Shown: piece after piece, positions 11,311 to 21,799 of the stretch
How the letters are laid out: every line of letters starts with the position of its first letter
How positions within the stretch are numbered: position 1 is the first letter of the stretch
NCBI GenBank assembly: GCA_018623495.1
Contig: JAAZVP010000013.1
Location: 1 to 56,683 of the forward strand
Reading direction: 5' to 3'
DNA length: 56,683 nt
Source: Halothiobacillus sp.
GTDB lineage: Bacteria > Pseudomonadota > Gammaproteobacteria > JAAZVP01
The notes under the pieces: generated by a model
Databases searched by the model: none
What the model was told of the DNA's origin: nothing
Seen by the model: the letters and a program-made list of their open reading frames with translations, nothing else
Position numbers and translations under genes: made by a program

Positions 11311-13278
11311 ATGCCTTTTTCCCACGGTTTTCGGCTTTTCTGGTTGCTGGCCCTTGCGGGCCTGGTGCAGGCGCAGGCGTCGCCCGGTGGTGGCGGTGGC
11401 GCGGGCCTGGGCGTGATGACGGCGGCGGACTTCGACCCGGTCGAGTCGGTCTCGGTGTGCCCGGTGGCCTCGTGTGTCACGTCGGTGATTACCAAGGACA
11501 TGATCCGCGCCTCGGGGATGCGCAAGCTGGCCGATGTCTTCCGGCTGGTGCCGGGGTTCACGGTGGGTTCCAAGAGCCGGCATTTCCAGACGGTGACCTA
11601 CAACGGCATGGCCGACGAGTACTCGCGTCGTCTCCAGGTGCTGGTCAACGGCCGCTCGATCTACAACGCGGGGCCGGGCAATGTCTTCTGGGGCAGCTTG
11701 CCGGTGAAGCTGGCCGATATCGAGCGCATCGAGGTGATTCGCGGGGCCTCCGGGGCGCTGCACGGCACCAATGCCTTCCTGGCGACGATCAACATCATCA
11801 CGCCGCGGGCCACGGAGGTGACCGGCACCACCGCCGAGACCCGCGTGGGCAGCAACGGGGTGCGGGACCTGTATCTCCAGCACGGCCAGTGGCTGGACGA
11901 GCGCAGTGCCTTGTCGGTCTCGCTGCACCGGATGGCGGATGACGGCTATGCCGGGATGGACGATGGTGCCGACGCGCGTTCGCTGCTGTTGCGCTGGGAC
12001 GCGCAGGTGGCCGCCACGGATCGCGTGGCCCTGGAAATGGGGCTGTCGAAGACCGATCTCGAGCTGGATTTCGGCGAGGGGGATGCCCGCAACCGGGAGA
12101 TGGCCGACGAGTCCTACTTCTACCACGGCCTGTGGGAACGCGAGCTGGATAACGGCCGTCTTTCGCTGAGGGGGCATTTCAAGCGCGCGGTCTGGAACGA
12201 CGACGGCTACCTGGAGCAGTACCAGGGGGTGCCACTGCAGGTGGAGAAGGGGGCGCGCGCCGACCGCTACGACATCGAGCTGCGACACCGTTGGCGACTG
12301 GCTCGTGACCTGCGGTTGAACTGGGGGCTCGGCCAGCGCCACGACGAGGTGGTCTCGGATGCCTTCTTCCACGACACGGGCGAGATGGACCGGGACCTCG
12401 CCCGGGTGTTTGCCAATCTCGAGTGGCAGCTGGCGGCGCGCACCGACCTGGCGCTGGGCGTGATGCACGAGCGTTTCAGCGGCGATCTCGACCCGGTCAC
12501 CTCGCCGCTCGTGAGCCTCCGGCAGGGACTGGCGCCGGGCCACGACCTGCTCTTCTCCCTGGGCACCGGCTCGCGTGCGCCCCTGGCCTACGAGACCGAC
12601 GGTCTCCTGGTGGCCGAGATCCCGGGAACCGGCCTGGGCTTCACCCAGGTGGAGGCCACCGGCGACGTGACGGTGGAGAGCGCCACCTCGGTGTCGGCGG
12701 CCTATCGCTGGCGCAGCGGGCCCAAGCGCTACCTCGCCCTGCGGGTCTTCCGCGATCGCTTCAGCGACCTGGTGACGGCCTACTACCGGCCCGTGGAGCG
12801 CGTCGACCCGGTCACCGGCAACACCTTTCCCGGCGAGGTGATGGATTTTGTCACCGCCGAGGACGAGGTGGTGGTGCGCGGCGTGGAGCTCGACGGCCGC
12901 TGGGACCTCACCCGCGACGACTGGCTGGCCTTCGCGGTGGCCAGCAGCGATATCGATGCCGACCCGTCGCCCACCAACTACGGTTACGAGCGCACGGCGC
13001 CGGATCACACCCTGTCGCTGCTCTACACGCATCGCTTTTCGCCCGCCGTCGAGGGTTCGCTCAACTACATTCACGTCGGTGACATGCGCTGGTACATCGA
13101 CAGCGACCTCGAGGCCTACGAGATTCTCAACGCCCGCATCGGTCGCACCATCGACCTCGGCGCGCGCGACGTCGAGGTCGAGCTGATCGGCCAGAATCTC
13201 CTGGGCGACTACGCGGATTACCTGCCCGGCCGCCGTTGGGATCGTGAAGTGATGCTGCGTGTCAGCGGCTATTTCTGA
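11311..13278 (+). CDS. TonB-dependent outer-membrane receptor
   Basis: The 655-aa protein has a signal peptide (hydrophobic FRLFWLLALAGLVQAQA). A plug domain follows (SVITKDMIRASGMRKLADVF ... VLVNGRSIYN ... IERIEVIRGASGALHGTNAFLATINI), and a C-terminal barrel ends in an aromatic residue (VSGYF), as outer-membrane barrels do. Substrate is not readable from sequence; the receptor is of the shorter FecA/BtuB-like type. ATG at 11311 is preferred over an in-frame GTG at 11299. It is followed after 40 bp by a periplasmic substrate-binding-type protein, so the two probably work together. Confidence 0.9.
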   Translation: MPFSHGFRLFWLLALAGLVQAQASPGGGGGAGLGVMTAADFDPVESVSVCPVASCVTSVITKDMIRASGMRKLADVFRLVPGFTVGSKSRHFQTVTYNGMADEYSRRLQVLVNGRSIYNAGPGNVFWGSLPVKLADIERIEVIRGASGALHGTNAFLATINIITPRATEVTGTTAETRVGSNGVRDLYLQHGQWLDERSALSVSLHRMADDGYAGMDDGADARSLLLRWDAQVAATDRVALEMGLSKTDLELDFGEGDARNREMADESYFYHGLWERELDNGRLSLRGHFKRAVWNDDGYLEQYQGVPLQVEKGARADRYDIELRHRWRLARDLRLNWGLGQRHDEVVSDAFFHDTGEMDRDLARVFANLEWQLAARTDLALGVMHERFSGDLDPVTSPLVSLRQGLAPGHDLLFSLGTGSRAPLAYETDGLLVAEIPGTGLGFTQVEATGDVTVESATSVSAAYRWRSGPKRYLALRVFRDRFSDLVTAYYRPVERVDPVTGNTFPGEVMDFVTAEDEVVVRGVELDGRWDLTRDDWLAFAVASSDIDADPSPTNYGYERTAPDHTLSLLYTHRFSPAVEGSLNYIHVGDMRWYIDSDLEAYEILNARIGRTIDLGARDVEVELIGQNLLGDYADYLPGRRWDREVMLRVSGYF

Positions 13279-13318
13279 ACCGGCCCCGGGCCCTGCGGAA
13301 ACAAGGGACTTTTCCGAC

Positions 13319-14206
13319 ATGCTGTGGCGATCCATCCGGACCATACTGTTTGCCGGCGTGCTGCTGGCCGTGGGCATCCCGGAGGCACCGGCCGGCCCCG
13401 GCCCGGTCCTGGTGGTGCTCTCGGCGGACAACGCCGAATACCGGGCCATCGGCGAGTCGCTGGAGCGCGAGCTGAGCGGGGTGACGCTGGAAGTCGCCGC
13501 CCTGCGCGAGTCGCGGGCGCTGTCCGGGGGCGTCTGCGCCCACGGGGTGGCCGTCATCGCCGTGGGCTTTCGCGCCCACCGCTGGTCGGGGCGGCATTGC
13601 GCGGGACCCCGGCTGACGCTGCTGGTGACCCGTGCCTGGCTGGCGGAAGGGGGCGGCCGCCGGCAGGGGACGTCGATGGAGGCCGCCCTCTACCTGGAGT
13701 GTGATCCCGTCGAGACACTCCGGCTGATCCACCGCACCCTGCCGGGTGCGGCGCGGGTCGGGGTGGTTCACAGCCCGCACTCGGCGCCCCAGCTGGCGCG
13801 GTTGCGCGAGGTCGCCGACTCCCTCGACATGGAGATCCTGGCGCAATCCGCCGAGGCGCCGATTCCCGCCATCCGGCGATTCCGGTTCCTGAGCTCGCGG
13901 GTGGACGCCTTCCTGGTGCTGGCCGACCGCAACGTGCTCGATGGCACCAACATCAAGCCGGTGGTGATGCTCTCGGTGCGCCAGGGGGTGCCGCTGTTCG
14001 GCGGGACCACGCCGGCCTACGTCCGCGCGGGCATCGTCGCCGGCCTCTATCCCCGGGCCGGGGAGAATGCCCGGGTCGCCGCACGCCGTTTCCTGGCCGC
14101 GGTGGAGCAGGGGGGCGAGGGCTTCGCCATGTATGGCGACGGGCTTCGCCTGGAGGTCAATCACAAGGTGGCCGACCACCTCGGCATCCGCCCCCCAGGC
14201 CCCTGA
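13319..14206 (+). CDS. Periplasmic ABC-type substrate-binding protein (PF04392-like)
   Basis: The 295-aa protein has a signal peptide (RSIRTILFAGVLLAVGIPEAPA) and a two-lobed periplasmic-binding pattern. VLVVLSADNAEYRAIGESLE opens lobe one. ARVGVVHSPHSAPQLARL and FLVLADRNVLDG fit lobe two of the ABC_sub_bind family. No ABC permease or ATPase is nearby, so it may serve as a sensor or partner of the TonB receptor just upstream rather than as part of a classical importer. The stop overlaps the next start as TGATG, implying translational coupling. Confidence 0.72.
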   Translation: MLWRSIRTILFAGVLLAVGIPEAPAGPGPVLVVLSADNAEYRAIGESLERELSGVTLEVAALRESRALSGGVCAHGVAVIAVGFRAHRWSGRHCAGPRLTLLVTRAWLAEGGGRRQGTSMEAALYLECDPVETLRLIHRTLPGAARVGVVHSPHSAPQLARLREVADSLDMEILAQSAEAPIPAIRRFRFLSSRVDAFLVLADRNVLDGTNIKPVVMLSVRQGVPLFGGTTPAYVRAGIVAGLYPRAGENARVAARRFLAAVEQGGEGFAMYGDGLRLEVNHKVADHLGIRPPGP

Positions 14207-15045
14207 TGGCGGCCGCGCTGACCACCGCGCTGCTGGTGTCGGCCTTCGTGCTGGCGGCGCTGCGCTGGCGGCCCCACCCCCTGCTGGACTGGCGCCGGGT
14301 GGGGTTTGCGGCGATGGCCGCCGGGGCCCTGGCGGGCCTGCTGGAATGGCCGGCCTGGCTGGCACTGGGCGCCTTCGCCCTGCTGGTCGGGTGGCTGGGC
14401 TCGCGCCCGGCGTCCGGGGTGGCGTTTGTCGCGGTGTTCGCGGCCGGGCTGGTCCTGGGTTTCGGCCTGTGGCCGGGTTTTGCCGAGCTCACGCTGGCCG
14501 AGGTCGGCCCGCGGGAGGCCGGGGCGGAGGGGTACGCGGCCCGGCTGCGCCTCGACAAGTACGGCGCCGGGCTCATCCTGCTGGGGGCCCTGGCGGCCGG
14601 GGCCGACCGGCGCCGGCTTGCCTCCCTGGGACTGGCGGCGGTCGCCCTGCCGGTGCTGGCGGGGGTGGTCTTCGCCCTGGGCCTGCTCAGCGGGGTGGTG
14701 GCCTGGTCGCCCGGCGGCCTGGAGGCGCTGCCCCTATTTCTGCCGGTGCAGGTGCTGGTGGTGGGCTCGGAGACGGCCTTCTTCCAGCTGCTGCTCCAGG
14801 ACCGGCTCCACCGGCACTGGCCGGGACGGCCGGTCGGGGTGGTCCTGGCCACCGGGGTCGTCTTCGGCCTGGTCCATCTCGGCGGGGGACTGCCCTGGGC
14901 GGCGCTTGCCGCCGCGGCCGGCGTCGGTTACGCGTGGGTCTACCATCGCAGCCGGGATCCGCTGGCGCCGATGGCCTTGCACTGGGGTCTGAACACCCTC
15001 CACTGGCTGCTGTTGACCGATCCCGGGCCGGCGACGGCGGCCTGA
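14206..15045 (+). CDS. CPBP-family intramembrane protease-like membrane protein
   Basis: The 279-aa protein has about eight hydrophobic segments and the CPBP/Abi motif series: SETAFFQ in place of EExxxR, FGLVHLG (FxxxH) and HWGLN (HxxxN). Both histidines expected to hold the metal are kept, but the second Glu and the Arg of motif 1 are replaced by Thr and Gln. Activity as a protease is therefore uncertain. Translation is coupled to the upstream binding protein through a TGATG overlap. Confidence 0.75.
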   Translation: MAAALTTALLVSAFVLAALRWRPHPLLDWRRVGFAAMAAGALAGLLEWPAWLALGAFALLVGWLGSRPASGVAFVAVFAAGLVLGFGLWPGFAELTLAEVGPREAGAEGYAARLRLDKYGAGLILLGALAAGADRRRLASLGLAAVALPVLAGVVFALGLLSGVVAWSPGGLEALPLFLPVQVLVVGSETAFFQLLLQDRLHRHWPGRPVGVVLATGVVFGLVHLGGGLPWAALAAAAGVGYAWVYHRSRDPLAPMALHWGLNTLHWLLLTDPGPATAA

Positions 15046-15108
15046 CCTGCCCAAGGCGGGCCGATTCTGGTACAAATGGCGCCTTTGAACAGACACTCGG
15101 AGTCGCGC

Positions 15109-15594
15109 ATGGAGCCCCTTGTCGGCGTCATCATGGGGTCGCGGTCGGACTGGCCGACGATGAAGAAGGCGGTGGAAATCCTCGACGAGCTGGCGGTGCC
15201 CCACGAGGCGGAGATCGTCTCGGCCCACCGCACGCCGGACCGGATGTTCGCGTATGCCGAGGGCGCCGAGGGGCGCGGGCTCAAGGTGATCATCGCCGGT
15301 GCCGGCGGGGCCGCGCACCTGCCCGGGATGGTGGCGGCCAAGACCGTCCTGCCGGTGCTCGGCGTGCCGGTGCAGTCGCGTGCGCTCTCGGGCCAGGACT
15401 CGCTGCTCTCCATCGTCCAGATGCCCGGCGGGGTGCCGGTGGGGACCCTGGCCATCGGCGAGTCGGGCGCCCGGAACGCCGGCCTGCTGGCGGCCCAGAT
15501 CGTCGCCAACGAGAACCCCGAGCTGCGCCAGGCGCTGCATGCCTTCCGCACCCGCCAGGCGGAGCAGGCGCTGGCCGGCGGACCGCTGGAGTGA
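15109..15594 (+). CDS. purE: N5-carboxyaminoimidazole ribonucleotide mutase PurE
   Basis: The 161-aa enzyme converts N5-CAIR to CAIR in purine synthesis. Family motifs are complete: [16 protein letters not shown] at the N-terminus, [10 protein letters not shown] around residue 44, [13 protein letters not shown], and [20 protein letters not shown] followed by [10 protein letters not shown]. The ATG at 15109 is preceded by a CGGAG ribosome-binding site. purK follows after 14 bp, the usual purEK operon. Confidence 0.97.
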   Translation: MEPLVGVIMGSRSDWPTMKKAVEILDELAVPHEAEIVSAHRTPDRMFAYAEGAEGRGLKVIIAGAGGAAHLPGMVAAKTVLPVLGVPVQSRALSGQDSLLSIVQMPGGVPVGTLAIGESGARNAGLLAAQIVANENPELRQALHAFRTRQAEQALAGGPLE

Positions 15595-15608
15595 GCGGAG
15601 GGCCGGGC

Positions 15609-16712
15609 ATGACCCCCATCAGCAGGCACATCGGCGTTCTCGGGGCGGGCCAACTGGGCCGCATGCTGGCCATCTCGGGCTATCCGCTGGGGCAGAAGTT
15701 CGGCTTTCTCGGGGCCGGCCCGGGGGATCCCTCGGCGCTGCTCGGCCACATGCACGGCGCGGTGGACGACGCGCGCTCGGTGGAGGCGCTGTTGCGTTTC
15801 GCCGACGTGATCACCTACGAGAGCGAGAACACCGACGTCGAGCTGGTGCGCCGGCTGGCGCGGGAGGTGCCGGTCTATCCCGGCGCGGCGTCGCTCTACC
15901 ATGCCCAGCACCGGGGCCGGGAAAAGGGACTCTTCGACCGCCTCGGCATCCCCTGTGCCCCGTACCGCCGGGTCGCCGAGCGCGCCGCCCTCGACGGTGC
16001 CGTCGCCGAGCTGGGCCTGCCGGCGGTGCTCAAGACCGCCACCGAGGGCTACGACGGCAAGGGCCAGTACCTGGTCCGCGAACCGGGCGAGCTGGACGCC
16101 GCCTGGGCGGCGATGGCCGGGCGTGAGGCGGTCCTCGAGGGCTTCGTCGCGTTTCGCCGGGAGCTGTCCATCATCGCCGTGCGCAACGCGGCCGACGAGC
16201 ACGTCTACTACCCGCTGGTGGAGAACCGTCACCACGACGGGATCCTGCGCACCACCATCGCCCCGGCGCCGGCCGTGGAACCGGCGGTCCAGCAAAAGGC
16301 GGAGGGCTACATGCGGGCCCTGCTCGACGAGATGGACCACGTGGGCTGCCTGGCCCTGGAGCTCTTCGAGACCGAGGACGGCCTGCTGGCCAACGAGATG
16401 GCCCCGCGGGTGCACAACTCGGGGCACTGGAGCATCGAGGGCGCACAGACCTCGCAGTTCGAGAACCACGTGCGTGCCATCACCGGCCTGCCGCTGGGCG
16501 AGACCACGCCGCGCCAGCCCTGGGCGGCGATGGTCAACATCATCGGCGAGACGGGACCGGTGGAGGAGGTGCTGCGCATGCCCGGTTGTCATCTGCATCT
16601 CTACGACAAGGCCGAGCGACCGGGACGCAAGCTGGGCCACGTCAACGTGCTCGCCGACACCCGCGAGGCCCTCGACGCGGCCCTCGCGCGGCTCGCGCCG
16701 TTTCTGCCCTGA
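15609..16712 (+). CDS. purK: N5-carboxyaminoimidazole ribonucleotide synthetase PurK
   Basis: The 367-aa ATP-grasp enzyme makes N5-CAIR from AIR, bicarbonate and ATP, feeding PurE just upstream. It opens with the [13 protein letters not shown] pre-grasp motif. [12 protein letters not shown] is the ATP-binding Gly-rich loop near residue 140. [24 protein letters not shown] carries the metal-binding and catalytic residues; it is cited here as [13 protein letters not shown] followed by TSQFENH. Length matches the family. The gene ends 7 bp before a convergent PAS gene, and no terminator hairpin was seen between them. Confidence 0.97.
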   Translation: MTPISRHIGVLGAGQLGRMLAISGYPLGQKFGFLGAGPGDPSALLGHMHGAVDDARSVEALLRFADVITYESENTDVELVRRLAREVPVYPGAASLYHAQHRGREKGLFDRLGIPCAPYRRVAERAALDGAVAELGLPAVLKTATEGYDGKGQYLVREPGELDAAWAAMAGREAVLEGFVAFRRELSIIAVRNAADEHVYYPLVENRHHDGILRTTIAPAPAVEPAVQQKAEGYMRALLDEMDHVGCLALELFETEDGLLANEMAPRVHNSGHWSIEGAQTSQFENHVRAITGLPLGETTPRQPWAAMVNIIGETGPVEEVLRMPGCHLHLYDKAERPGRKLGHVNVLADTREALDAALARLAPFLP

Positions 16713-16719
16713 GCGCGGA

Positions 16720-17238
16720 TCAGAGGCTGCGCAGCATCCAGCTCTTGTAGTCCGGCACGCCCTGCTTGCGCAGCCACTTGTTCAGCCACTGGCGGCTGAC
16801 CCGGCACTGGTCGCGGGTGGGCGTCTTTTCTTCCAGTGCCCGCATGCGCTGGTAGTGGCCGGCCCACAACTCCACCATCTCCCGTTGCGGAACCCGGCGA
16901 AACGACCGGTAGCCCAGCAGCTCGCCGCCACGGTGTTCGGGCTTGACGTAGGCGAAGGCCCAGTAGTGGTCGCCGTTCTTGCAGCGGTTCTTCATGAAGC
17001 CGTAGAAGGCGTCACCCGAGCGCAGTGTCTCCCACATCAGTTCGAAGATGCCCCGGGGCATGTCCGGGTGGCGGAGGATGTTGTGCTGGCTGCCGAGGAG
17101 CTCGTCCTCGCGGTAGCCGGTGACCTCGAGCAGGGTGGCGTTGACCTGGGTGATGATGCCGCGCGGGTCGGACTTGGAGACGATGAAGGTGCGCGGGTCG
17201 AAAAAGACTTCGTTGCCGGTGACGTCGCTGCGTTTCAT
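16720..17238 (-). CDS. Stand-alone PAS-domain protein (Aer-type PAS)
   Basis: The 172-aa protein is mostly one PAS domain. The run of SQHNILRHPDMPRGIFELMW, then FMKNRCKNGDHYWAFAYVKP, is characteristic of the FAD- or ligand-binding PAS of aerotaxis receptors. No methyl-accepting, kinase or GGDEF output follows. About 40 basic and aromatic residues at the C-terminus (ending WMLRSL) are all that remain. It is likely an adaptor or single-domain sensor, partner unknown. The ATG at 17238 follows GGGATGGCCC-type sequence with a weak ribosome-binding site. Confidence 0.85.
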   Translation of the reverse strand: MKRSDVTGNEVFFDPRTFIVSKSDPRGIITQVNATLLEVTGYREDELLGSQHNILRHPDMPRGIFELMWETLRSGDAFYGFMKNRCKNGDHYWAFAYVKPEHRGGELLGYRSFRRVPQREMVELWAGHYQRMRALEEKTPTRDQCRVSRQWLNKWLRKQGVPDYKSWMLRSL

Positions 17239-17396
17239 GGGCCATCCCTTGCCGGGTCGTTGTTCGGGGCAATCCCCCCTTTCCGGGCGGGGGAATTCCG
17301 TTATACCACACAGCCGGCCGGGAAAATATGCCGCGGCCCCGCCCGCGGGCATTGCCTATACTCCCCTCGCGTCCACCCGCACACGGGAGTCTTTCC

Positions 17397-18185
<789 letters not shown>

Positions 18186-18246
18186 GCATGGGCCGCGACC
18201 CGCGATGCCCGAGCGCCCTCCGGGGAACCCCGAAGGGCCTCTCCCG

Positions 18247-19593
18247 TCAGTCCAGCGGCCGGCCTTCCAGGAGGTCGTCCTCGATCCGCTGGCGGTGGAA
18301 ACGGCGGCCGAGCTGGCGGCAGATCTCGCCCGCGTCCCGGTAGGCGTTGCCCAGGCAGGTGGTGGCGCCGGGCGAGGGCGTGATGTTGAAGATCAACCGC
18401 TGGTCGGGCGGCTGGATGGTGGACTCGCCCAGGCTGAGCTTGCCGGCGGTCTTGTCGATGATCTGCGGTCGCAGGCCGCCGATCCGGTGGGCGAATTGCA
18501 GTTGCTCGCGGGTGATGTCGGGAACGATCCGCTGCACGTCGCGCTGGAAGAGGCGCTTGCGGATGCCGGGGATCTCGAAGGCGATGTTGCGCAGGATGTA
18601 GTTGCGGATGTCGCGGTCGCGGAACAGGCCGGCGAAGACCCGGACCACGGTGCCGTCGAGGCGCAGCGTGCGCCAGAAATCGAGGTAGGTGCCGCCGGTG
18701 TAGCGCTCCAGCTTGGGCAGGAGCAGGGCGGTGGGCCCGAAGCGCGTCTTGTCGGGCTCGACCAGGTCGGGATCGCCGTGCAGGGCGGCGAAGGGCAGCT
18801 TGGGGTTCTGCAGGGTATAGACCTTGCCGTTGAGGAGCCTGGGCGTGTGGTAGAAACTCCCCGCCACCGGGAGGATGGACTTGTCCAGGCCGTGTCCCAT
18901 GCGGTGGGCCATCAGCAGGCTGTGGGCGCCGGCGGCGGTGACCACGAAATCGGCCCGGTAGCGGCCCTGCGGGGTGTCGATGGCGTAGGGGCCGTCGGCG
19001 TCGCGCTCGATGGCTTCGGCCGGCGCGCGCAGGACCACCTCCAGGCCGGGGTTGGCCTGGTGGGCCGTGTGGACGAAGTGCTCGGTCAGGCGGCCGTAGT
19101 TGACCGCCGAGAAGTCCTCGGTGGTGCCCGAGGCGAGCAGGGGTTCGCTGCGCGGGTGGCCGCCGCGCAGCGCCACCGCGGGCTCGACCTCGGCGATGCG
19201 GCGGGCGTCCCAGCGCTGCATGTAGGGAAAGCCCTCGCGGAAGGTCTCGTGGCGCTCGGCGAGGGTCTCGCACTCGGCCTCGCCCACGGCCAGCACCATC
19301 TTGGGATAGCGGAACAGGAAGTCGTTCTCGCCGTGGATCCGGGCGTAGTGCTCGATCATCGACGCCTGGCGGCGCACGCGCAGGGCCTTTTCCAGGGTGT
19401 AGTTGGTCTCGATGTCGCCGCAGTGCAGCGTCTGGCTGTTGTTGCGGGCGCTGGAGTTGAGCGGCGCGAGGTGGTCGTATTTCTCCAGCAGGACGATGGA
19501 GCCGATGTCGGTGTAGCTGGAGAGGACGTGGGCGAGCGCGGCGCCGGAGATCCCGCCGCCGACGATGGCCACCTCGAAGTGCTTGTCGGACAT
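18247..19593 (-). CDS. mqo: Malate:quinone oxidoreductase, short (class II-like) form
   Basis: The 448-aa FAD protein oxidises malate to oxaloacetate and passes electrons to quinone at the membrane. The dinucleotide fold EVAIVGGGISGAALAHVL is at the N-terminus. NNSQTLHCGDIETNYTLEKA is the Mqo signature. The C-terminus has a second FAD contact (TPSPGATTCLGNA). It is about 100 residues shorter than the E. coli enzyme and closer in length to the short epsilonproteobacterial forms. ATG at 19593 places the Rossmann strand at the N-terminus. It is monocistronic as far as can be seen. Confidence 0.88.
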   Translation of the reverse strand: MSDKHFEVAIVGGGISGAALAHVLSSYTDIGSIVLLEKYDHLAPLNSSARNNSQTLHCGDIETNYTLEKALRVRRQASMIEHYARIHGENDFLFRYPKMVLAVGEAECETLAERHETFREGFPYMQRWDARRIAEVEPAVALRGGHPRSEPLLASGTTEDFSAVNYGRLTEHFVHTAHQANPGLEVVLRAPAEAIERDADGPYAIDTPQGRYRADFVVTAAGAHSLLMAHRMGHGLDKSILPVAGSFYHTPRLLNGKVYTLQNPKLPFAALHGDPDLVEPDKTRFGPTALLLPKLERYTGGTYLDFWRTLRLDGTVVRVFAGLFRDRDIRNYILRNIAFEIPGIRKRLFQRDVQRIVPDITREQLQFAHRIGGLRPQIIDKTAGKLSLGESTIQPPDQRLIFNITPSPGATTCLGNAYRDAGEICRQLGRRFHRQRIEDDLLEGRPLD

Positions 19594-19660
19594 GGTTCGC
19601 GTGCTCCCGGTTGCTGCCGACGATTGTACCGGCATTGGACGGGGCCTGTCCCCGCCCGGG

Positions 19661-21799
19661 TCACCCCCCGCCGAGCCGGCGCTGCATGGGCGGCAGGCTG
19701 TCGAGCATCTGCCGCCCGTAGGCGCGGGTGAGCAGCCGGGGGTCGAGGATGGACACGCGCCCGGTGTCGTCCTCGGTGCGGATCAGCCGGCCGGCGGCCT
19801 GAACCAGGCGGGTGGCGGCATCCGGGACCATCATCTCCATGAAGGGGTTGCGACCGAGCGACTTGAGCCATTCCTCGGTGGTCTTTTCCACCGGCGAGTC
19901 GGGGACCGGGAAGGGGATCTTGGCGATCACCACGTGCTCGCACAGCCGGCCCGGCAGGTCCACGCCCTCGGCCAGCGAGGCCACGCCGAAAAGGATGCTT
20001 CCCTCGCCGCGTTCCACGGCCCGTCGGTGCTCGGCGATCAGCGCCCCGCGGGGCATCTCCCCCTGCATGCGGATGCGCTGCTTCAACGATTGCGGCAGGT
20101 CCTGGCGGACCTCGCGCATCTGGCGGTAGGAGGAGAACAGGACCAGCGAGCCGATGGCCGGGTCGATCTCGCGTTCCAGCCACTCGGTCACGGCGCGGGT
20201 GTGGGCCGGCGGGTCGGCCGGGTCGGCGCCCAGGGCGGGGACCTCGAGCACGGCGTTGCGGGCGTAGTCGAACGGCGACTGGAGCTGCAGGAAGGCGGTG
20301 CGATCCCGGCCGTTGAGGCCGGCGAGACCGGCGAAGCGGTCGAAACGGCCCAGGGCGGTGACCGTGGCCGAGGTGAGCACCGCCCCGGCGCAGGTGTCCC
20401 ACAGGCGGGCGCGCAGCAGGCCGCCGGCGGAGATGGGGGAGGCGGCCACCAGGTAGTCGACGAAGCCCTCGCGCTCGGCACTGGTGATCCAGCGGGCCGC
20501 GGGCGGGCCATCCGCGGGATCGGCACGGAGCAGCAGTTCCCAGGTCTCGGCCAGGTTGGCGGCCCGCTGGGCGGTGAAGCCCAGCTCGGGCATCAGTTCC
20601 TCGGCGGTCCGGGCGGCGAGGTCGCCGTTGTCCAGGGCCTCGCGGACCAGTCCCTGGATGCGTTCGAGGCGCCGGGCGAGCTTCTCGGCGGGGGGATGGA
20701 TGGACCCGCCGATCTCGCGCAGCCACTCGGGGATCACCCCGTTCTCGAAACGCAGGGTGGCCTCGTCGCGCCGGGCGGTCCGGCGGTCGGGGCCGTTGTG
20801 GTCCAGCGCCTCGGCCAGCAGCCGCAGGCCGGCCTCCAGTTCGTCGATCAGCCCGGCGACATCGCCCTCGCGGTCCACCCGTCGCTGGAGGCCGTCGGGC
20901 AGGGCGAGCAGGGCCTGGGGCAGCTTGCGCCCGGCACCGGCAAGCCACTCCCGGGCACCGTGGACCCAGTGCTGGGAGGCGCCGTGGGCCAGCGCCTTGG
21001 CCGGCAGGTGGTGGCATTCGTCGACCACGTACAGGGTCTGCCCCGGGTCGGGCAGGACGACACCACCGCCGAGGGACAGGTCGGCGAGCAGCAGGTCCTG
21101 GTTGGCGACGATCAGCTCCGCCTGGTCCATGGCCTCCCGCGCGCGGAAGAACGGGCACTGCCGGAAGAAGGAGCAGTTGCGCCCGACGCAGCCGTGGCGG
21201 TCGGTGCTCACCTCCGTCCAGGCCTTCTCGGGGAGCGGTTCGTCCCAGCGGTCGCGGTCGCCGTCCCAGTCGCCGGACTCGAAGGCCGCGTCCAGGGCCT
21301 GGAAGAGGGCCGCGTGGTCACCGCCCCGGCCCGCCGGCGCGTGCTCCGCGGCGCCGAAGAGCGACTGGTTGGGGTCGGGCTCGTCGACGCGCTGCTTGAG
21401 CCGGCTGGGGCAGAGGTAGCGACGGCGGCCCTTGGCGATCACCGCGCGGAAATCGAGGCCGGAATGCGCCCGCACATGGGGCAGGTCGCGCTCGACCAGC
21501 TGCTGTTGCAGCGAGACGGTGGCCGTGGCCACCACCAGCTTCTTCTGGCGCGCCTTCGCCAGGGGAATGAGGGCGAGCAGATAGCCCCAGGTCTTGCCCA
21601 CGCCGGTGGGACCCTCGATCACGTGGACCGGGGCCCGGTAGTCCTCGGGCCGCTCGGCATCGCCGTAGACGCCGGCCATCTCGCGGGTGATGGCGGCGAT
21701 CATCTCGAGCTGGGCACGCCGGGGCGTGGAGCCCGGGGTGGCCTCGCGCAGGCGGTGATAGCCCGCCCGGATGCTCGCCTTGAGGGATTCCTCGATCAC
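19661..21799 (-). CDS. dinG: ATP-dependent DNA helicase DinG
   Basis: The 712-aa superfamily 2 XPD-like helicase unwinds DNA 5'-3' and is linked to resolving R-loops and forks. Walker A is EGPTGVGKTW near residue 62. Four cysteines fit the Fe-S cluster (RYLCPSRL, then CVGRNCSFFRQC). The Walker B box is VVDECHHL. C-terminal motifs include SILFGVASLAEGVDLPG and AAGRLIRTEDD. Length equals E. coli DinG. It starts with GTG at 21799, overlapping the stop of the DUF502 gene as GTGA, so the two are coupled. No SOS-type box was seen upstream of the pair. Confidence 0.95.
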   Translation of the reverse strand: MIEESLKASIRAGYHRLREATPGSTPRRAQLEMIAAITREMAGVYGDAERPEDYRAPVHVIEGPTGVGKTWGYLLALIPLAKARQKKLVVATATVSLQQQLVERDLPHVRAHSGLDFRAVIAKGRRRYLCPSRLKQRVDEPDPNQSLFGAAEHAPAGRGGDHAALFQALDAAFESGDWDGDRDRWDEPLPEKAWTEVSTDRHGCVGRNCSFFRQCPFFRAREAMDQAELIVANQDLLLADLSLGGGVVLPDPGQTLYVVDECHHLPAKALAHGASQHWVHGAREWLAGAGRKLPQALLALPDGLQRRVDREGDVAGLIDELEAGLRLLAEALDHNGPDRRTARRDEATLRFENGVIPEWLREIGGSIHPPAEKLARRLERIQGLVREALDNGDLAARTAEELMPELGFTAQRAANLAETWELLLRADPADGPPAARWITSAEREGFVDYLVAASPISAGGLLRARLWDTCAGAVLTSATVTALGRFDRFAGLAGLNGRDRTAFLQLQSPFDYARNAVLEVPALGADPADPPAHTRAVTEWLEREIDPAIGSLVLFSSYRQMREVRQDLPQSLKQRIRMQGEMPRGALIAEHRRAVERGEGSILFGVASLAEGVDLPGRLCEHVVIAKIPFPVPDSPVEKTTEEWLKSLGRNPFMEMMVPDAATRLVQAAGRLIRTEDDTGRVSILDPRLLTRAYGRQMLDSLPPMQRRLGGG

